From Bacillota bacterium (GTDB lineage Bacteria; Bacillota; Clostridia; Lachnospirales; Lachnospiraceae), in contig JAEYOY010000018.1 of the NCBI GenBank assembly GCA_023411215.1, positions 1 through 64,000 of the forward strand: a stretch of DNA of 64,000 nucleotides, read 5' to 3'. This document shows positions 25,645 to 34,917 of the stretch, one piece after another. Position numbers and translations under genes: made by a program. Numbering within the stretch: the first letter of the stretch is position 1; each line of letters begins with the position of its first letter. Under the pieces are notes generated by a model that was not told the origin of the DNA, ran no database searches, and saw only the letters and a list, made by a program, of their open reading frames with translations.

Positions 25645-26583
25645 TTAATTGCCACATCGCTTACAGGCAGGGCGATTACCTACCTCAGACAGAGGGATTT
25701 CCTTTACATTTCTTTTAATTTTGGAGCAATCCCTCTTCGTATGATATCTTGTTCCATCCGAGGTTATATAATAAGTTCCATAAGGATTAAGCTTACCATT
25801 ACTGCATTTCTCACAGGGGTAGTATTTACCTCCATTATCATTCCTCTGAGTAGTCGGTAGCCCCTCTATTGCTGATACAGATAGCAAGATATGGGTACAG
25901 GTTGCGCTCTTATGATATACTCTTCCGGTCTCGGTGATATAAACACTCGTAGCCTCCCCATCCTCCTCCAAAGAGTAGGTGGCAGCCACTTCATATCCGG
26001 TCCAGGCTCGAACTCTGACCCTCTGAAGCATTTCCATTTCCTCAAAGGAAAATAGCTTAATCGGGATAAATACCTGATAGCGAACCACAATATCAATAGA
26101 AGCTTCCTCTTTTAAAATCTCTGAATCCCGGAAGCTAATCCCTTCAAAGCCATACCGGATGCAGGAATGATTAATACGGTCCACATCGAGGTATTTCTTT
26201 GCATAAAGCTTAAGAATTGCCTGATCCACAAGGGATTTCGCAAAGTCTCCTAGTCCGATCTCTATCTCAGTACCTAGGATTGTCTCATCAAAATTAAGTG
26301 CCTCCTCCATTCCTGCGAAATCTTCATACACATAAGCGGTCTTTGCCATATTAAGGCTCATCTTCGTTATGGTTGACTGGATGAATTCCTGAAGAGTGAA
26401 GAGCTGGATAAAGTATAGAAAGCTAAGTATCGCGAACAGGAACAAGGGCATTACCAAGGCTGCCTCCACTGTTAGAGATGCTTTGCAACTATTATGTTCT
26501 TCTTTCGTCCATACATCTTTCATCTGTGTTTTTCCTACTATCTTCCTCCACCTATTATCTGGTTTCTTCACCCTTCGCGGCAC
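25645..26583 (-). CDS. TadE-like protein with a C-terminal duplicated cysteine-rich (Ada-like) motif
   Basis: The start is set at GTG 26583, six bases behind AAGGAG; the open frame extends to TTG 26673 and an ATG lies at 26523. The 312-residue product has a basic N-terminal stretch, then SCKASLTVEAALVMPLFLF and a long hydrophobic helix as in TadE pseudopilins. The last ~90 residues hold two copies of a Y-H-x4-C ... C-x-x-C unit: YHKSATCTHI with PCEKC, and YHTKRDCSKI with PACKRC. Four cysteines in such repeats suggest zinc or disulfide sites exposed outside. The gene lies between the DUF5702 and peptidase genes. Confidence 0.7.
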   Translation of the reverse strand: MPRRVKKPDNRWRKIVGKTQMKDVWTKEEHNSCKASLTVEAALVMPLFLFAILSFLYFIQLFTLQEFIQSTITKMSLNMAKTAYVYEDFAGMEEALNFDETILGTEIEIGLGDFAKSLVDQAILKLYAKKYLDVDRINHSCIRYGFEGISFRDSEILKEEASIDIVVRYQVFIPIKLFSFEEMEMLQRVRVRAWTGYEVAATYSLEEDGEATSVYITETGRVYHKSATCTHILLSVSAIEGLPTTQRNDNGGKYYPCEKCSNGKLNPYGTYYITSDGTRYHTKRDCSKIKRNVKEIPLSEVGNRPACKRCGN

Positions 26584-26876
26584 CTTAATCTCCTTTATAA
26601 CTGGTTCTGTTTCAAGCTCTATAATATCTATTGGATTGGGATGTCCGTTCTTCCATTGATTTGTTGTCCGCAAATGATTTCTTGGAGAGAGTTATTTTAT
26701 AGTTTTTTGATTTGTTACTAATAAACTTAATATTGATGAGATTGAATAGATCAATTCAAATTTATGAAGAGCGGACATCCCAGTCCAATAGAAATATGTG
26801 TCATATATATCTGTCTCGTCAGGACTTTATATCTGTTCAGATTAAACTGCGCTACGAGCTCTATTCTTATCATGTA
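26584..26876. repeat. Intergenic region with a diverged inverted repeat
   Basis: A segment at 26625-26653 and its inverted copy at 26766-26796 share GAAGARCGGACATCCCARTC and the following CAATAGA, with about three mismatches in 30 bp. No gene is convincing between them; a plus-strand ATG at 26764 opens only a short frame. The first arm overlaps the possible upstream extension of the 25645-26583 gene. Confidence 0.6.
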
Positions 26877-29522
26877 CTAATAGCTATAACCAGCCTTGCA
26901 GTTGAAGCGATATCCGGTTATATCATGATTGATATACTTTCGAAGGAAAGGAATTGCGATAAACTTCGTGTCTACGGAATAATCAGCGGCTGCCTCAAAG
27001 CCGAACAAGCAGTCCTTCAGCCTAATACTCTCCTCATAACGGAGATTGAGATTCTCTTGAATTAAATCCATAGAACGACAGGTTAAATCCTTTTTGTTCT
27101 TGATTAACAGAAACATACATAGATAATCCTGGTACGAGAAGGATAACTGTTTGGAGGCGGAAAAAGCTTCTGCTTTCGTTCGAAGGAAGCTTCTATTCAG
27201 TAGAAGCAACTCCGGTAATTGTAGGACCAGCTTCTGCTTCAGTATCGGCACCTGCTTTCCTAAGATAAGTGCGCAGGTATCGACAAGTGCCTCAGCAAAG
27301 GACCATACCATGAGAATCGCAGCTTGCGTTATATTAATTAGCATAGGTAAACCAGTAAATCCTACAATAGCAACTGCAGCAAGCTTCGCTTCCTCACATC
27401 TTGCCTTATCCCCTAACAATGTAACAAAATCCAGTATCATACGCAGAAAAACAATTCTTGAGATGACCGATGCCAGGTTCTCCCTATCAGTGGTCTTCCC
27501 TACCAGAAGGTATTCCAGTTCATAAGCGAGTGCCGATGGTTTCCTTCCAGTGAGCTCATCCTCTCCTATCGGATAAATCGCAAAATGCTCCTTCAGATAT
27601 TCCTGATATAACAGCTGCTCTGTTATCTTGTTTATGCCATCCTCTATTCCAGCCGATAGCTCTGTGGTATCCCGGAAGTCATAAAAGAGACTACCCAACT
27701 TATTCTCCTCACCTCCTTTTAATGTATCTTCAAAGAAGGCCGTTATTATCGATGTAAAATTAATCGTCTCTTTTGAAATAGAAGCCTCAACCGAAGGCAG
27801 CTGTATTTTTGCCAATTCCTTCTCAGAGATATTATCCGGATCAATGATCAATCCTGTAATCCCGCTTTGAATTAGCTTACTAAGCTCTTTTACCGGATTT
27901 TTCTGCTTTGCAGGCTCGAGGACAAGGGTGCTGTAATCAATTGTCAGGCTTTCTATATCATAGCCTTGTAGCTCCTTCAATGCCTCTGCGGAAGCGGTCA
28001 AAGCGGAAGAATAATCTTCCGATTTAAGGTAGCCCAGCGTCCTTTGTATCGCTTCCTGACCATCCTTAAGTACCATTCGGTTTATCCCTAACGCATCATA
28101 CATATGATAGACGCTTTCATTCTTTTCATTGGAGGAAGAATATTGCTTCATTTTTGTAAGACTCTCTCTTAACTCTTCGAAGATCTCTTCCTCCAGTCTC
28201 GTCTCATCCATATATAAGCTCTCTTCAAAATCATTAATCAGGTCGGAGGAAGTGATTGTATTGTTTATCACCTGCTTTGCTTCATATTTTGCTTCTTCTA
28301 CAATCGGCATCATCTCCTGCAGTATATGCTTCATCCTGTTTAGCCTGTCTTCTACTGAGGCGATTAAATGGTTTTTACGATCTGCCAGCTCCTGCTTCCG
28401 GGTATATAATTGGCCTAGCTGCTCCTGCAGACTCTCCAGTTCACTATTCAACGCATCAAGCTGTTGCTCTGTTACCTTTTCTTGATCCAAGCCATCCACG
28501 CTTTGCAGCTGGGCTCCTACCGTATTCATTGCTGAATTCACGGTACTTATCTCCTCTGTAACCTGATAAAGCTCCTGTATAACCTTACTGAGCTGTTCCA
28601 GCTCTGACTTAACCTGTGAGATAACATCGGCAGGATTAACATAACGATCCTTCACTGCTTTAAATACCGCATCGTGATTGATCCCTATCGTATCCATCGT
28701 GACCGGAGTAAAGCACAACATCTTCGCATAGTACTCTGTAGTGAGAAGCTTACCTTCATCATCAAGCAAAATTCCGGTCTTTGATGTCTTTATTCCATCT
28801 AGAAGCTCCATCAGTCTAAGAATACTTTTATCTGCCTTCGCCAGCTCCTGTTCTGCTGCCAGCTTTTTATCATAAACAATACTTACTTTCTTCGGTTGCT
28901 CCAGTAAAGATAACTTCTCCAAAAGCAATGTGAGCCCATCCGCCAGCTCATGATACTTCATATAATCAACTGCTTCCTTCCTCATCAGCTCACCCTGGTA
29001 ATCGATGAGTCCGGTTTGATCCGTTACAGCCTGAGAGGTGATGCTGATATCATATAGATCAATACTTTCATGCGGATGACCGGCATCCAATCCGTAATCC
29101 GGTTGAAGTGTATATGTCATATACCGAGAAAGTTTCTCTTCCAACTCTTCCGCTTTCTCACTGTCACTTCCCTCTCCGGCTGCATAGCCGAAGAGGTGAT
29201 ATTCCTTCCATAAGGGCTTATAATACTCTGCCCAGACCGAATCCATTGCGGTAGACAGAGCTCTTTCTGCGTATACCCTGGCTGTATTGACTCTTGCACC
29301 TTCAATGATCGTAAAGATAAGGGAAAGAATCAGTAAAAGAATGAGTGCCAGGTATACCGTGATCACACCGCTTCCTGAGGCCTTACGAACCTCTTGTCTC
29401 ATATTAATTCTCTTGATGCCGAATAGTCTCATCTCGAAACCCCGGTCCAACAAATGGATCACTCCAACAGGCAAGCACCGAGGTTCTTTCTGTGTGAAGC
29501 TTTCTATCTTATTGACTTTCAA
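26877..29522 (-). CDS. DUF5702 family protein of the Tad locus (TadG-like)
   Basis: Start TTG 29522 lies six bases behind GGAGGG; ATG codons 90 and 120 bp further in are alternatives. The ~881-residue product has a basic segment followed by one membrane helix (SGVITVYLALILLLILSLIF, then TIIEGARVNTARVYAERAL), the TadE/TadG-like anchor. A very long extracytoplasmic region is rich in coiled coil (about residues 300-450). Near the C-terminus a hydrophobic stretch (AAVAIVGFTGLPMLINITQA) may be a second membrane segment. DUF5702 proteins sit in clostridial Tad clusters; the role is unknown, probably in the envelope portion of the pilus machine. Confidence 0.75.
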   Translation of the reverse strand: MKVNKIESFTQKEPRCLPVGVIHLLDRGFEMRLFGIKRINMRQEVRKASGSGVITVYLALILLLILSLIFTIIEGARVNTARVYAERALSTAMDSVWAEYYKPLWKEYHLFGYAAGEGSDSEKAEELEEKLSRYMTYTLQPDYGLDAGHPHESIDLYDISITSQAVTDQTGLIDYQGELMRKEAVDYMKYHELADGLTLLLEKLSLLEQPKKVSIVYDKKLAAEQELAKADKSILRLMELLDGIKTSKTGILLDDEGKLLTTEYYAKMLCFTPVTMDTIGINHDAVFKAVKDRYVNPADVISQVKSELEQLSKVIQELYQVTEEISTVNSAMNTVGAQLQSVDGLDQEKVTEQQLDALNSELESLQEQLGQLYTRKQELADRKNHLIASVEDRLNRMKHILQEMMPIVEEAKYEAKQVINNTITSSDLINDFEESLYMDETRLEEEIFEELRESLTKMKQYSSSNEKNESVYHMYDALGINRMVLKDGQEAIQRTLGYLKSEDYSSALTASAEALKELQGYDIESLTIDYSTLVLEPAKQKNPVKELSKLIQSGITGLIIDPDNISEKELAKIQLPSVEASISKETINFTSIITAFFEDTLKGGEENKLGSLFYDFRDTTELSAGIEDGINKITEQLLYQEYLKEHFAIYPIGEDELTGRKPSALAYELEYLLVGKTTDRENLASVISRIVFLRMILDFVTLLGDKARCEEAKLAAVAIVGFTGLPMLINITQAAILMVWSFAEALVDTCALILGKQVPILKQKLVLQLPELLLLNRSFLRTKAEAFSASKQLSFSYQDYLCMFLLIKNKKDLTCRSMDLIQENLNLRYEESIRLKDCLFGFEAAADYSVDTKFIAIPFLRKYINHDITGYRFNCKAGYSY

Positions 29523-29633
29523 TCGATTCCCTCCTTCCTCTGTTACTTGTACCACCTTACAAGGCCTAATACTTATATAGTACTGACTACTGCGATAACT
29601 TCCCTGCCCTAGTCCTACTGTACTTACTTCTTC

Positions 29634-29843
29634 CTATTTAGTAATTTCAATCTTTTGACCGATATCACCTGCATCGGAATTAATTGAAGCGAACGCAGCC
29701 TCAATAATGCTTCCAATTTCCTCACGGAAAATAAGCACTAACCCGATAATTATGACCAGGATTAAGATAACCTCAATCACCCCTACTGCATCCAACTCCT
29801 CCTTTGTAAATTTACTGAAAAACTTCTCTAGTTTTAGCTTCAT
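29634..29843 (-). CDS. flp: Flp1-type type IVb pilin
   Basis: A 69-residue protein with a short charged leader ending TKEELDAVGVIE and a single hydrophobic helix (VIEVILILVIIIGLVLIF) followed by a short polar tail. This is the size and layout of Flp pilins, which the Tad ATPase assembles after leader cleavage by the A24 peptidase. The conserved E five residues into the mature helix is present. It lies directly between tadC and the DUF5702 gene, its expected place. Confidence 0.85.
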   Translation of the reverse strand: MKLKLEKFFSKFTKEELDAVGVIEVILILVIIIGLVLIFREEIGSIIEAAFASINSDAGDIGQKIEITK

Positions 29844-29891
29844 TTTCTGTTTCCTGCCATACTTTGGCAGTTCTCCTCTCTGAATTAATTA

Positions 29892-31391
29892 CTATATCCG
29901 AAACGCCATAAATGCGGGAATCATGATAATTAGAAATACGATAAGCAATAGGAACATCATGGGGGCTAAAAGCTTTGTTCCAGCTTCTTCTCCTAGTCTC
30001 TTTGCCATCTCCTTACGGTCCTCAAAAGCCTCTAAAGCTTCCTGCCTCAATAACTCAGTAAAACCTCTGTTTCCTTTCTTGCGGTTTTGCGATAGTAAGG
30101 AACTGAACTTAATATATGGAATTAGACCAATCCTTCTGCCGTACTGCTCATAAGCACTATTCTCTGAAGAACCAAGTTTAAGCTCATTAACAGTGGTTAC
30201 CATCTCCTCATAGGCATAACGCAGCCTAGATTTTCCTTGCCTACGCTTTGCCTGATAATCCTCAGCAACCTTGCACCAGGCTTGTCTGACGGTCATTCCG
30301 GCATTGACTAATAAAGTAAATTTATTTATAATCTCCGGATAATCCATAAGAAGCTGCTCCCTGCGAACCTTCATCTGTTGTTTCAGCTCAAAGTCCTTGG
30401 CATACCACATAACGACGGCGATAAGAATGCCAAAGAGCAATAAATCGAATCCGCCCGTTTCCTTCACTTCCCTCCAGCGCAGGCTATAATGATCAAACTG
30501 CTCCGGTAAGGTCAGCTCCTTCTCACTCTGGCTCTTCTCCTGTGCGGAGAGAAGCTCTTGTGAAAGCCTCTTATCCAATTGCTCATCTTCACTGAATACC
30601 CTTGGCATTATCATAAAGGACATGCAAAGTGAGGTTTTCTCCTCCTCATAGCTGAGTACGGCAGTTACCGTTGTCTTAACTACCTTTTGCAGCTCCTCGT
30701 TCTTAACCGTTCCGTCCACTGCGATTAGGCGGTTATCCTCCGGCTTCCATTCCACTGAAATCCCTGTGTTCGGTATAGAATCACAAAAGGACAGATTATC
30801 ATAGATCGCGTCTGCACTTTCATTCCCACCAAGGACATATAGCGGCAGGTATGTTTTCCCTTCCTCAAAAAGCTGCTCAACCTCCTCCGGTGTATAGCGG
30901 CGTTCTCCTATCTCAAGGGTGATATTCCTTTTGAAGGAGTTATCTCCTTTCGCTGAATTGCTACCGGCAGAATGTATGGTGACATCAAGCTTAGTCTCCT
31001 TGCTTCCCTCTCCTTGTTCCGGCCGTTCGATGTACCTTCCGCCATGAAGCTGCTGGGCATCCATTGAACTAACCTGACCTAAGATGGACAGCAAGTTAAA
31101 AAGTGAAATAACCATAATTAACAACGAAATCTTATCATATAGATAGAACTTCTGGTGGAGCTCAGGTTTAGAGGTAATCTTAAGTGCCTTAATCGAATCT
31201 GTAATCTCCGTTTTAAGTTGTAGACGCTTATGTCCGCCAATGATTGATAGGATAAGCTCTGCCATCGGATACAGGAAATATAGTTTATGTTCCTTCTTAT
31301 CCGGCTTCTCCTGCCATAGCCAGGGTCTTCTTATGGATGCCAGATAAAGCCCTGCAAGCATCAAAAGTATTACGATATTTGCGACAATCAA
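29892..31391 (-). CDS. tadC: Type II secretion F-domain protein (TadC-like) with an extracytoplasmic insert
   Basis: The 499-residue product starts with a membrane helix and has another near residue 90. An insert of roughly 200 residues follows (about 110-310, including ERRYTPEEVEQLFEEG). Then come helix FDLLLFGILIAVVMW, the T2SSF domain (DYPEIINKFTLLVNAGMTVRQAW) and a final membrane helix. F-domain proteins form the inner-membrane platform for the CpaF ATPase. The large insert is longer than in typical TadC and likely faces the outside. It starts 12 bp after tadB ends. Confidence 0.85.
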   Translation of the reverse strand: MIVANIVILLMLAGLYLASIRRPWLWQEKPDKKEHKLYFLYPMAELILSIIGGHKRLQLKTEITDSIKALKITSKPELHQKFYLYDKISLLIMVISLFNLLSILGQVSSMDAQQLHGGRYIERPEQGEGSKETKLDVTIHSAGSNSAKGDNSFKRNITLEIGERRYTPEEVEQLFEEGKTYLPLYVLGGNESADAIYDNLSFCDSIPNTGISVEWKPEDNRLIAVDGTVKNEELQKVVKTTVTAVLSYEEEKTSLCMSFMIMPRVFSEDEQLDKRLSQELLSAQEKSQSEKELTLPEQFDHYSLRWREVKETGGFDLLLFGILIAVVMWYAKDFELKQQMKVRREQLLMDYPEIINKFTLLVNAGMTVRQAWCKVAEDYQAKRRQGKSRLRYAYEEMVTTVNELKLGSSENSAYEQYGRRIGLIPYIKFSSLLSQNRKKGNRGFTELLRQEALEAFEDRKEMAKRLGEEAGTKLLAPMMFLLLIVFLIIMIPAFMAFRI

Positions 31392-31403
31392 AACTCCACC
31401 CCC

Positions 31404-32192
31404 CTAGACCTCAATTGCAATAATCCTCTCAATGACTAGGTACGCACCCATATAAGACAACAACAGTACCGACATAATAATCACGCCGAAGACATTATGA
31501 TATAACGGATTCAAGAACCCCGGTGAAGATAAGGACAGATAGATCAGGATGAAAACCGGTATTCCTTTCATGATATTCGCTTCCATTCGCTTTGCTGTGA
31601 TGAGGGTTATAATTTCCCTCTTAACCTCTATCTTATCACTGATGACATTCCCGGTGAGCTTGATGACACTAATCAAATCTCCTCCGGTACGCTTAGCCGT
31701 ATTGAAAACTTCCGAAAAGCTAATGATATCCTCAACCTGACTTCTTATTGCAAAGTCCTCCAGAACCTTTTCCACTGTAACATTCATCCGAATCTGATTG
31801 ACCATATAGGAAAATTCCTGCATTATCATTGCGCCTTCCGGATAGATATGTCCTAAATCCTTACGGGCTTCCTCTATAGCATTTTCAGCAGAATATCCAG
31901 CTTCCAATGCAGCCGATATCGCCAGGATTCCATCCCGAAACTCCAGATTAAGCTTCCATTTCCTATTTTTAATTAAGCTCTCCTTCATCCCCTTCATATA
32001 AAAATAAATCAGAGGGGTTAATAATAGAATTCCGTGCAGATGCTTGTAAAAGAGATAGCCAAGCAGAATAATAACCAATAATCCCTGTAGCAAATACCTA
32101 AGTTTCTCTTTTCTGGTATAATGATAGCTGTTATACTCCGTCGTCCTTATCTCCTCCTTTCCCCGCCTTATAATGATCAATTTATTTATCAA
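31404..32192 (-). CDS. tadB: Type II secretion F-domain protein (TadB-like)
   Basis: A 262-residue membrane protein with two N-terminal helices, a T2SSF domain (FRDGILAISAALEAGYSAENA, then VEDIISFSEVFNTAKRTGG) and C-terminal helices. TadB and TadC are paired platform proteins of the Tad machine. It starts 7 bp after cpaF ends on the minus strand, so the genes are co-transcribed. Confidence 0.88.
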   Translation of the reverse strand: MINKLIIIRRGKEEIRTTEYNSYHYTRKEKLRYLLQGLLVIILLGYLFYKHLHGILLLTPLIYFYMKGMKESLIKNRKWKLNLEFRDGILAISAALEAGYSAENAIEEARKDLGHIYPEGAMIMQEFSYMVNQIRMNVTVEKVLEDFAIRSQVEDIISFSEVFNTAKRTGGDLISVIKLTGNVISDKIEVKREIITLITAKRMEANIMKGIPVFILIYLSLSSPGFLNPLYHNVFGVIIMSVLLLSYMGAYLVIERIIAIEV

Positions 32193-32199
32193 GAAAACT

Positions 32200-33417
32200 C
32201 TATATGATCGGGTAAATACCTGCTCTCTTCAGCTTGTCAATCCTTCGCAGCTCATTCTTCTTAACGAGACCGCCTATGACTCTCCCCTCCACCTCCCCTG
32301 ATTCTTCGAATTCATAGATCGAATTCATAAGAATCTCACCACTCTCGCAATCTAATACTTCACATACCTCAAGGAGCCTTCTGGAGCGGTCTCTTAATCT
32401 GCCAAGATGAACAATAATATCGATGGCGGATGCAATTTGTTTACGAACGGCCAGTAATGGTATCTCAGCTCCAAGTAATACCAGTGTCTCCAAGCGGTTG
32501 AGCATATCGGCCGGTGAGTTGGCATGTCCTGTAGATAGGGAGCCGTCATGCCCTGTATTCAAGGCTTGTAACATATCAATAGCCGCAGCATCCCGAACCT
32601 CTCCTACAATGATTCGGTCTGGTCGCATTCGAAGGGAGGTCTTAATCAAATCCCGTATGGTAACCTCATTACTTCCCTCGGAATTGGCATTTCGCACCTC
32701 AAGACGAACTAGGTTGGGGATATTACGAATCTGAAGCTCTGCAGAATCTTCAATTGTAATAATTCTTTCGGTTGGGGGAATGTAATTGGACAAGACATTA
32801 AGAAATGTGGTTTTACCGGATCCGGTTCCGCCGCTAATGAATATATTATATCCCGCGATGACTAACTGTTTTAGAAAAACAGCCACCTCCTCTGAGAGGG
32901 ACCCAAGCTCGAGCAGTCGTTCCATTGTGATTGGGTGGTTTGGAAACTTTCTTATGGTGATAATCGGCCCCTCGATGGCGACCGGCGGTAAGACAACATT
33001 GACGCGGGAACCGTCGGGCAACCGGGAGTCAACGATAGGGGATGCCTCATTAATGATTCGATTTGCATGAGATACCATCTGCTGCACGACATCCTCCAGC
33101 TTCTGTGAGGAGTCGAAGTGTAAGTCACAGGCGGATATTCTACCGTTTTGCTCTATGAATATCTGATTTGGCCCATTGACCATAATCTCTGTTACAGAGA
33201 GATCCTCGATCAATTCCTGCAACACATCGTATCTTCGGATAGAATTGAAGACATCCTTTCGAAGCCTCAACTTTTCTGTAATGCCGACATATTCCTCTTT
33301 GCTAAATTCCAGAAGTATTCGGTCAATGGTTTCATACAGCTCTTCATCACCGACCTCACGGCATAAATCAATCTCCTTAATCACTCTTTGACGAAGTAAC
33401 TCCTTATATTGATTCAT
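32200..33417 (-). CDS. cpaF: CpaF/TadA secretion ATPase
   Basis: The 405-residue product is a hexameric type II/IV secretion ATPase. It has an N-terminal helical domain, ITIRKFPNHPITM, Walker A GGTGSGKTT (196-204), an Asp box ITIEDSAELQI, Walker B (RIIVGEVRDAAAIDML) and a His box (TGHDGSLSTGHANS). CpaF powers both assembly and retraction of Tad pili. All catalytic motifs are intact. The start is 12 bp after the TadZ-like gene ends. Confidence 0.95.
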   Translation of the reverse strand: MNQYKELLRQRVIKEIDLCREVGDEELYETIDRILLEFSKEEYVGITEKLRLRKDVFNSIRRYDVLQELIEDLSVTEIMVNGPNQIFIEQNGRISACDLHFDSSQKLEDVVQQMVSHANRIINEASPIVDSRLPDGSRVNVVLPPVAIEGPIITIRKFPNHPITMERLLELGSLSEEVAVFLKQLVIAGYNIFISGGTGSGKTTFLNVLSNYIPPTERIITIEDSAELQIRNIPNLVRLEVRNANSEGSNEVTIRDLIKTSLRMRPDRIIVGEVRDAAAIDMLQALNTGHDGSLSTGHANSPADMLNRLETLVLLGAEIPLLAVRKQIASAIDIIVHLGRLRDRSRRLLEVCEVLDCESGEILMNSIYEFEESGEVEGRVIGGLVKKNELRRIDKLKRAGIYPII

Positions 33418-33429
33418 AGATCACCTCCA

Positions 33430-34422
33430 TCACTCACCTTTAAGATATTCCTGCGCCTGCTGCCATACCTGACTGTTACAGAGCTCCTGAAGACTATGGT
33501 AGGTTTCCGTCCCGCCCCATCCTCTTGATCGATATATACTTCTAAACTTTTGCTGCTGCAGATCGATTCCGACGCAGTCCATCTGCCTCTCCCACTCCCG
33601 GTATACCTCATTTTCATAGGGGCTCTGCCCTTTGATTATGACTACGCGGTCACTGTATTTAAGTAACTCCATTTCGGCTTCGTGATAGAAGCTTAGATAG
33701 AAGATTACACTATGGTAGTCCGTATTGGTACGAAGCATTGTAATCCATCGATAAATATCTTCTTTATTCAGGGAAAGCAGGTCGAAGCCATGGGAAGCTC
33801 CTGCCAGAAAGGCCAGATTATTGCTGTAGTTTATTAGCTCCTTAAACTTTGTAAGAATATTAGAATTTTCTTTCAGATAGTAGATGAATTCCGATAAGCC
33901 CTGGCGTGCAGGATCGATAAACTCCAATTGTTTTAGAGAGAATAACTCCAGCGGCAGTAAGAGAACCTTCCTCTGTCTGGCAAGGCAAAATCCCATGGAC
34001 CATGCCAAGGCTGCATCCTGCCCATCCGGAACCGGAGAGATTACGGTAATGATACTCATACGTTTGGGATTAATAATGGCAGATTTCTCATCCTGTCTTT
34101 TCATATAATCCGTTATTACCTGTTCCATAATCCGTTCCACCGATTGATATCGAAAGATTCCCGCTTGCTCTGAACAGTCCTCCTGACGTTCCTCGGTAAG
34201 TAGATAGCAGTTTTGCACCTTACCCGCAGGAAGTGCCTCTATGATCTCCCCGGAACCGACCAGCAGTATCTCAAGACTATGACCTTGAAGATAGTCCACT
34301 AGCTTATCCATCTTTGTAAATGCTGTGATATCCCACTCAAACTCCTGCTTGTTCCGGAAATACTCCATAAAGCGGGCCGCATAGATTGAATCGGAATCAC
34401 AGAGTGCTATGGTTTTTTTCAC
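33430..34422 (-). CDS. tadZ: TadZ/CpaE-like MinD-family protein lacking a Walker A motif
   Basis: Start GTG 34422 follows GGAGG by 11 bases; the TTG at 34440 overlaps that site and is unlikely. The 330-residue product has a receiver-like N-terminal domain (IALCDSDSIYAARF, EILLVGSG) and a degenerate MinD-like domain. Where the deviant Walker A (KGGxGKT) should lie it reads VISPVPDGQDAALAWSMGF, so ATP binding is doubtful. TadZ/CpaE proteins place the Tad machine at its cell site. It is the first gene of the locus, behind a consensus promoter. Confidence 0.75.
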   Translation of the reverse strand: MKKTIALCDSDSIYAARFMEYFRNKQEFEWDITAFTKMDKLVDYLQGHSLEILLVGSGEIIEALPAGKVQNCYLLTEERQEDCSEQAGIFRYQSVERIMEQVITDYMKRQDEKSAIINPKRMSIITVISPVPDGQDAALAWSMGFCLARQRKVLLLPLELFSLKQLEFIDPARQGLSEFIYYLKENSNILTKFKELINYSNNLAFLAGASHGFDLLSLNKEDIYRWITMLRTNTDYHSVIFYLSFYHEAEMELLKYSDRVVIIKGQSPYENEVYREWERQMDCVGIDLQQQKFRSIYRSRGWGGTETYHSLQELCNSQVWQQAQEYLKGE

Positions 34423-34548
34423 TTGATAAGAATCCTCCAAAAAATATTATGATAGTATAAGGGATTTACATTACTTGAAATAGAATAGAAACTCTTGTTA
34501 AAGAGCTGAAGTATAAAAATGAACTAGAAATATCTTCGATATGTAATT

Positions 34549-34577
34549 ATATTACAATATATGGTTTATGCTGTCAA
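34549..34577 (-). promoter_or_regulatory. Sigma-A promoter of the Tad locus
   Basis: Minus strand: TTGACA (34572-34577), 17-bp spacer, TAATAT (34549-34554). It lies about 120 bp before the TadZ-like start, and no hairpin terminator follows. Confidence 0.8.
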
Positions 34578-34716
34578 CCATGTATCACAGCTGCAAATCA
34601 TCTTTGGTCGTTTCCTATAATTTATGAATCCTTTTTTGTATTTTTCACCAAAGACTTACTTATTAATTTTACCTTTGGTAGAGTGATATACAGACCCCTT
34701 TCTTTTACTCTACTTC

Positions 34717-34890
34717 ATAAGAGGGGCCGTTACAAAATCTAGATACCGCAGGAAGGAGGGTGGATAAGCTTCCCGTCACTGTTTGACAGATAGATTTCTG
34801 CTTTGTACTCTTAAAAAGCGAACATTTATGTTCGTTACTGGCAAACAAAGCTGGAAAATGTCCGGCAAGCTGTGTGTGAGGGGCTCTTAT
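34717..34890. other. Candidate structured RNA element (174 nt), strand unsure
   Basis: The 34578-34917 gap holds no gene but a nested set of pairings: ATAAGAG / CTCTTAT at the ends, AGCTT / AAGCT, GAC / GTC, ATTT / AAAT, GCTTTG / CAAAGC, and an apical CGAACAT / ATGTTCG. Together they form a rod. On the minus strand the apical hairpin is followed by CTTTTT (34813-34834) and could instead end bofA transcription. I could not match it to a known RNA family. Confidence 0.4.
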
Positions 34891-34917
34891 TCATCTTCCT
34901 TCCGAATTACACCATAT

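Noticed and set aside
26712..27065. 117-codon plus-strand frame opposite the end of the DUF5702 gene
   Set aside because: Most of it is antisense to a well-supported gene; the non-overlapping part contains the inverted repeat.
34717..34890. SAM, c-di-GMP or 6S RNA assignment for the structured element
   Set aside because: None of the conserved cores of the riboswitch classes is present, and the 6S central bubble could not be placed; left unnamed.
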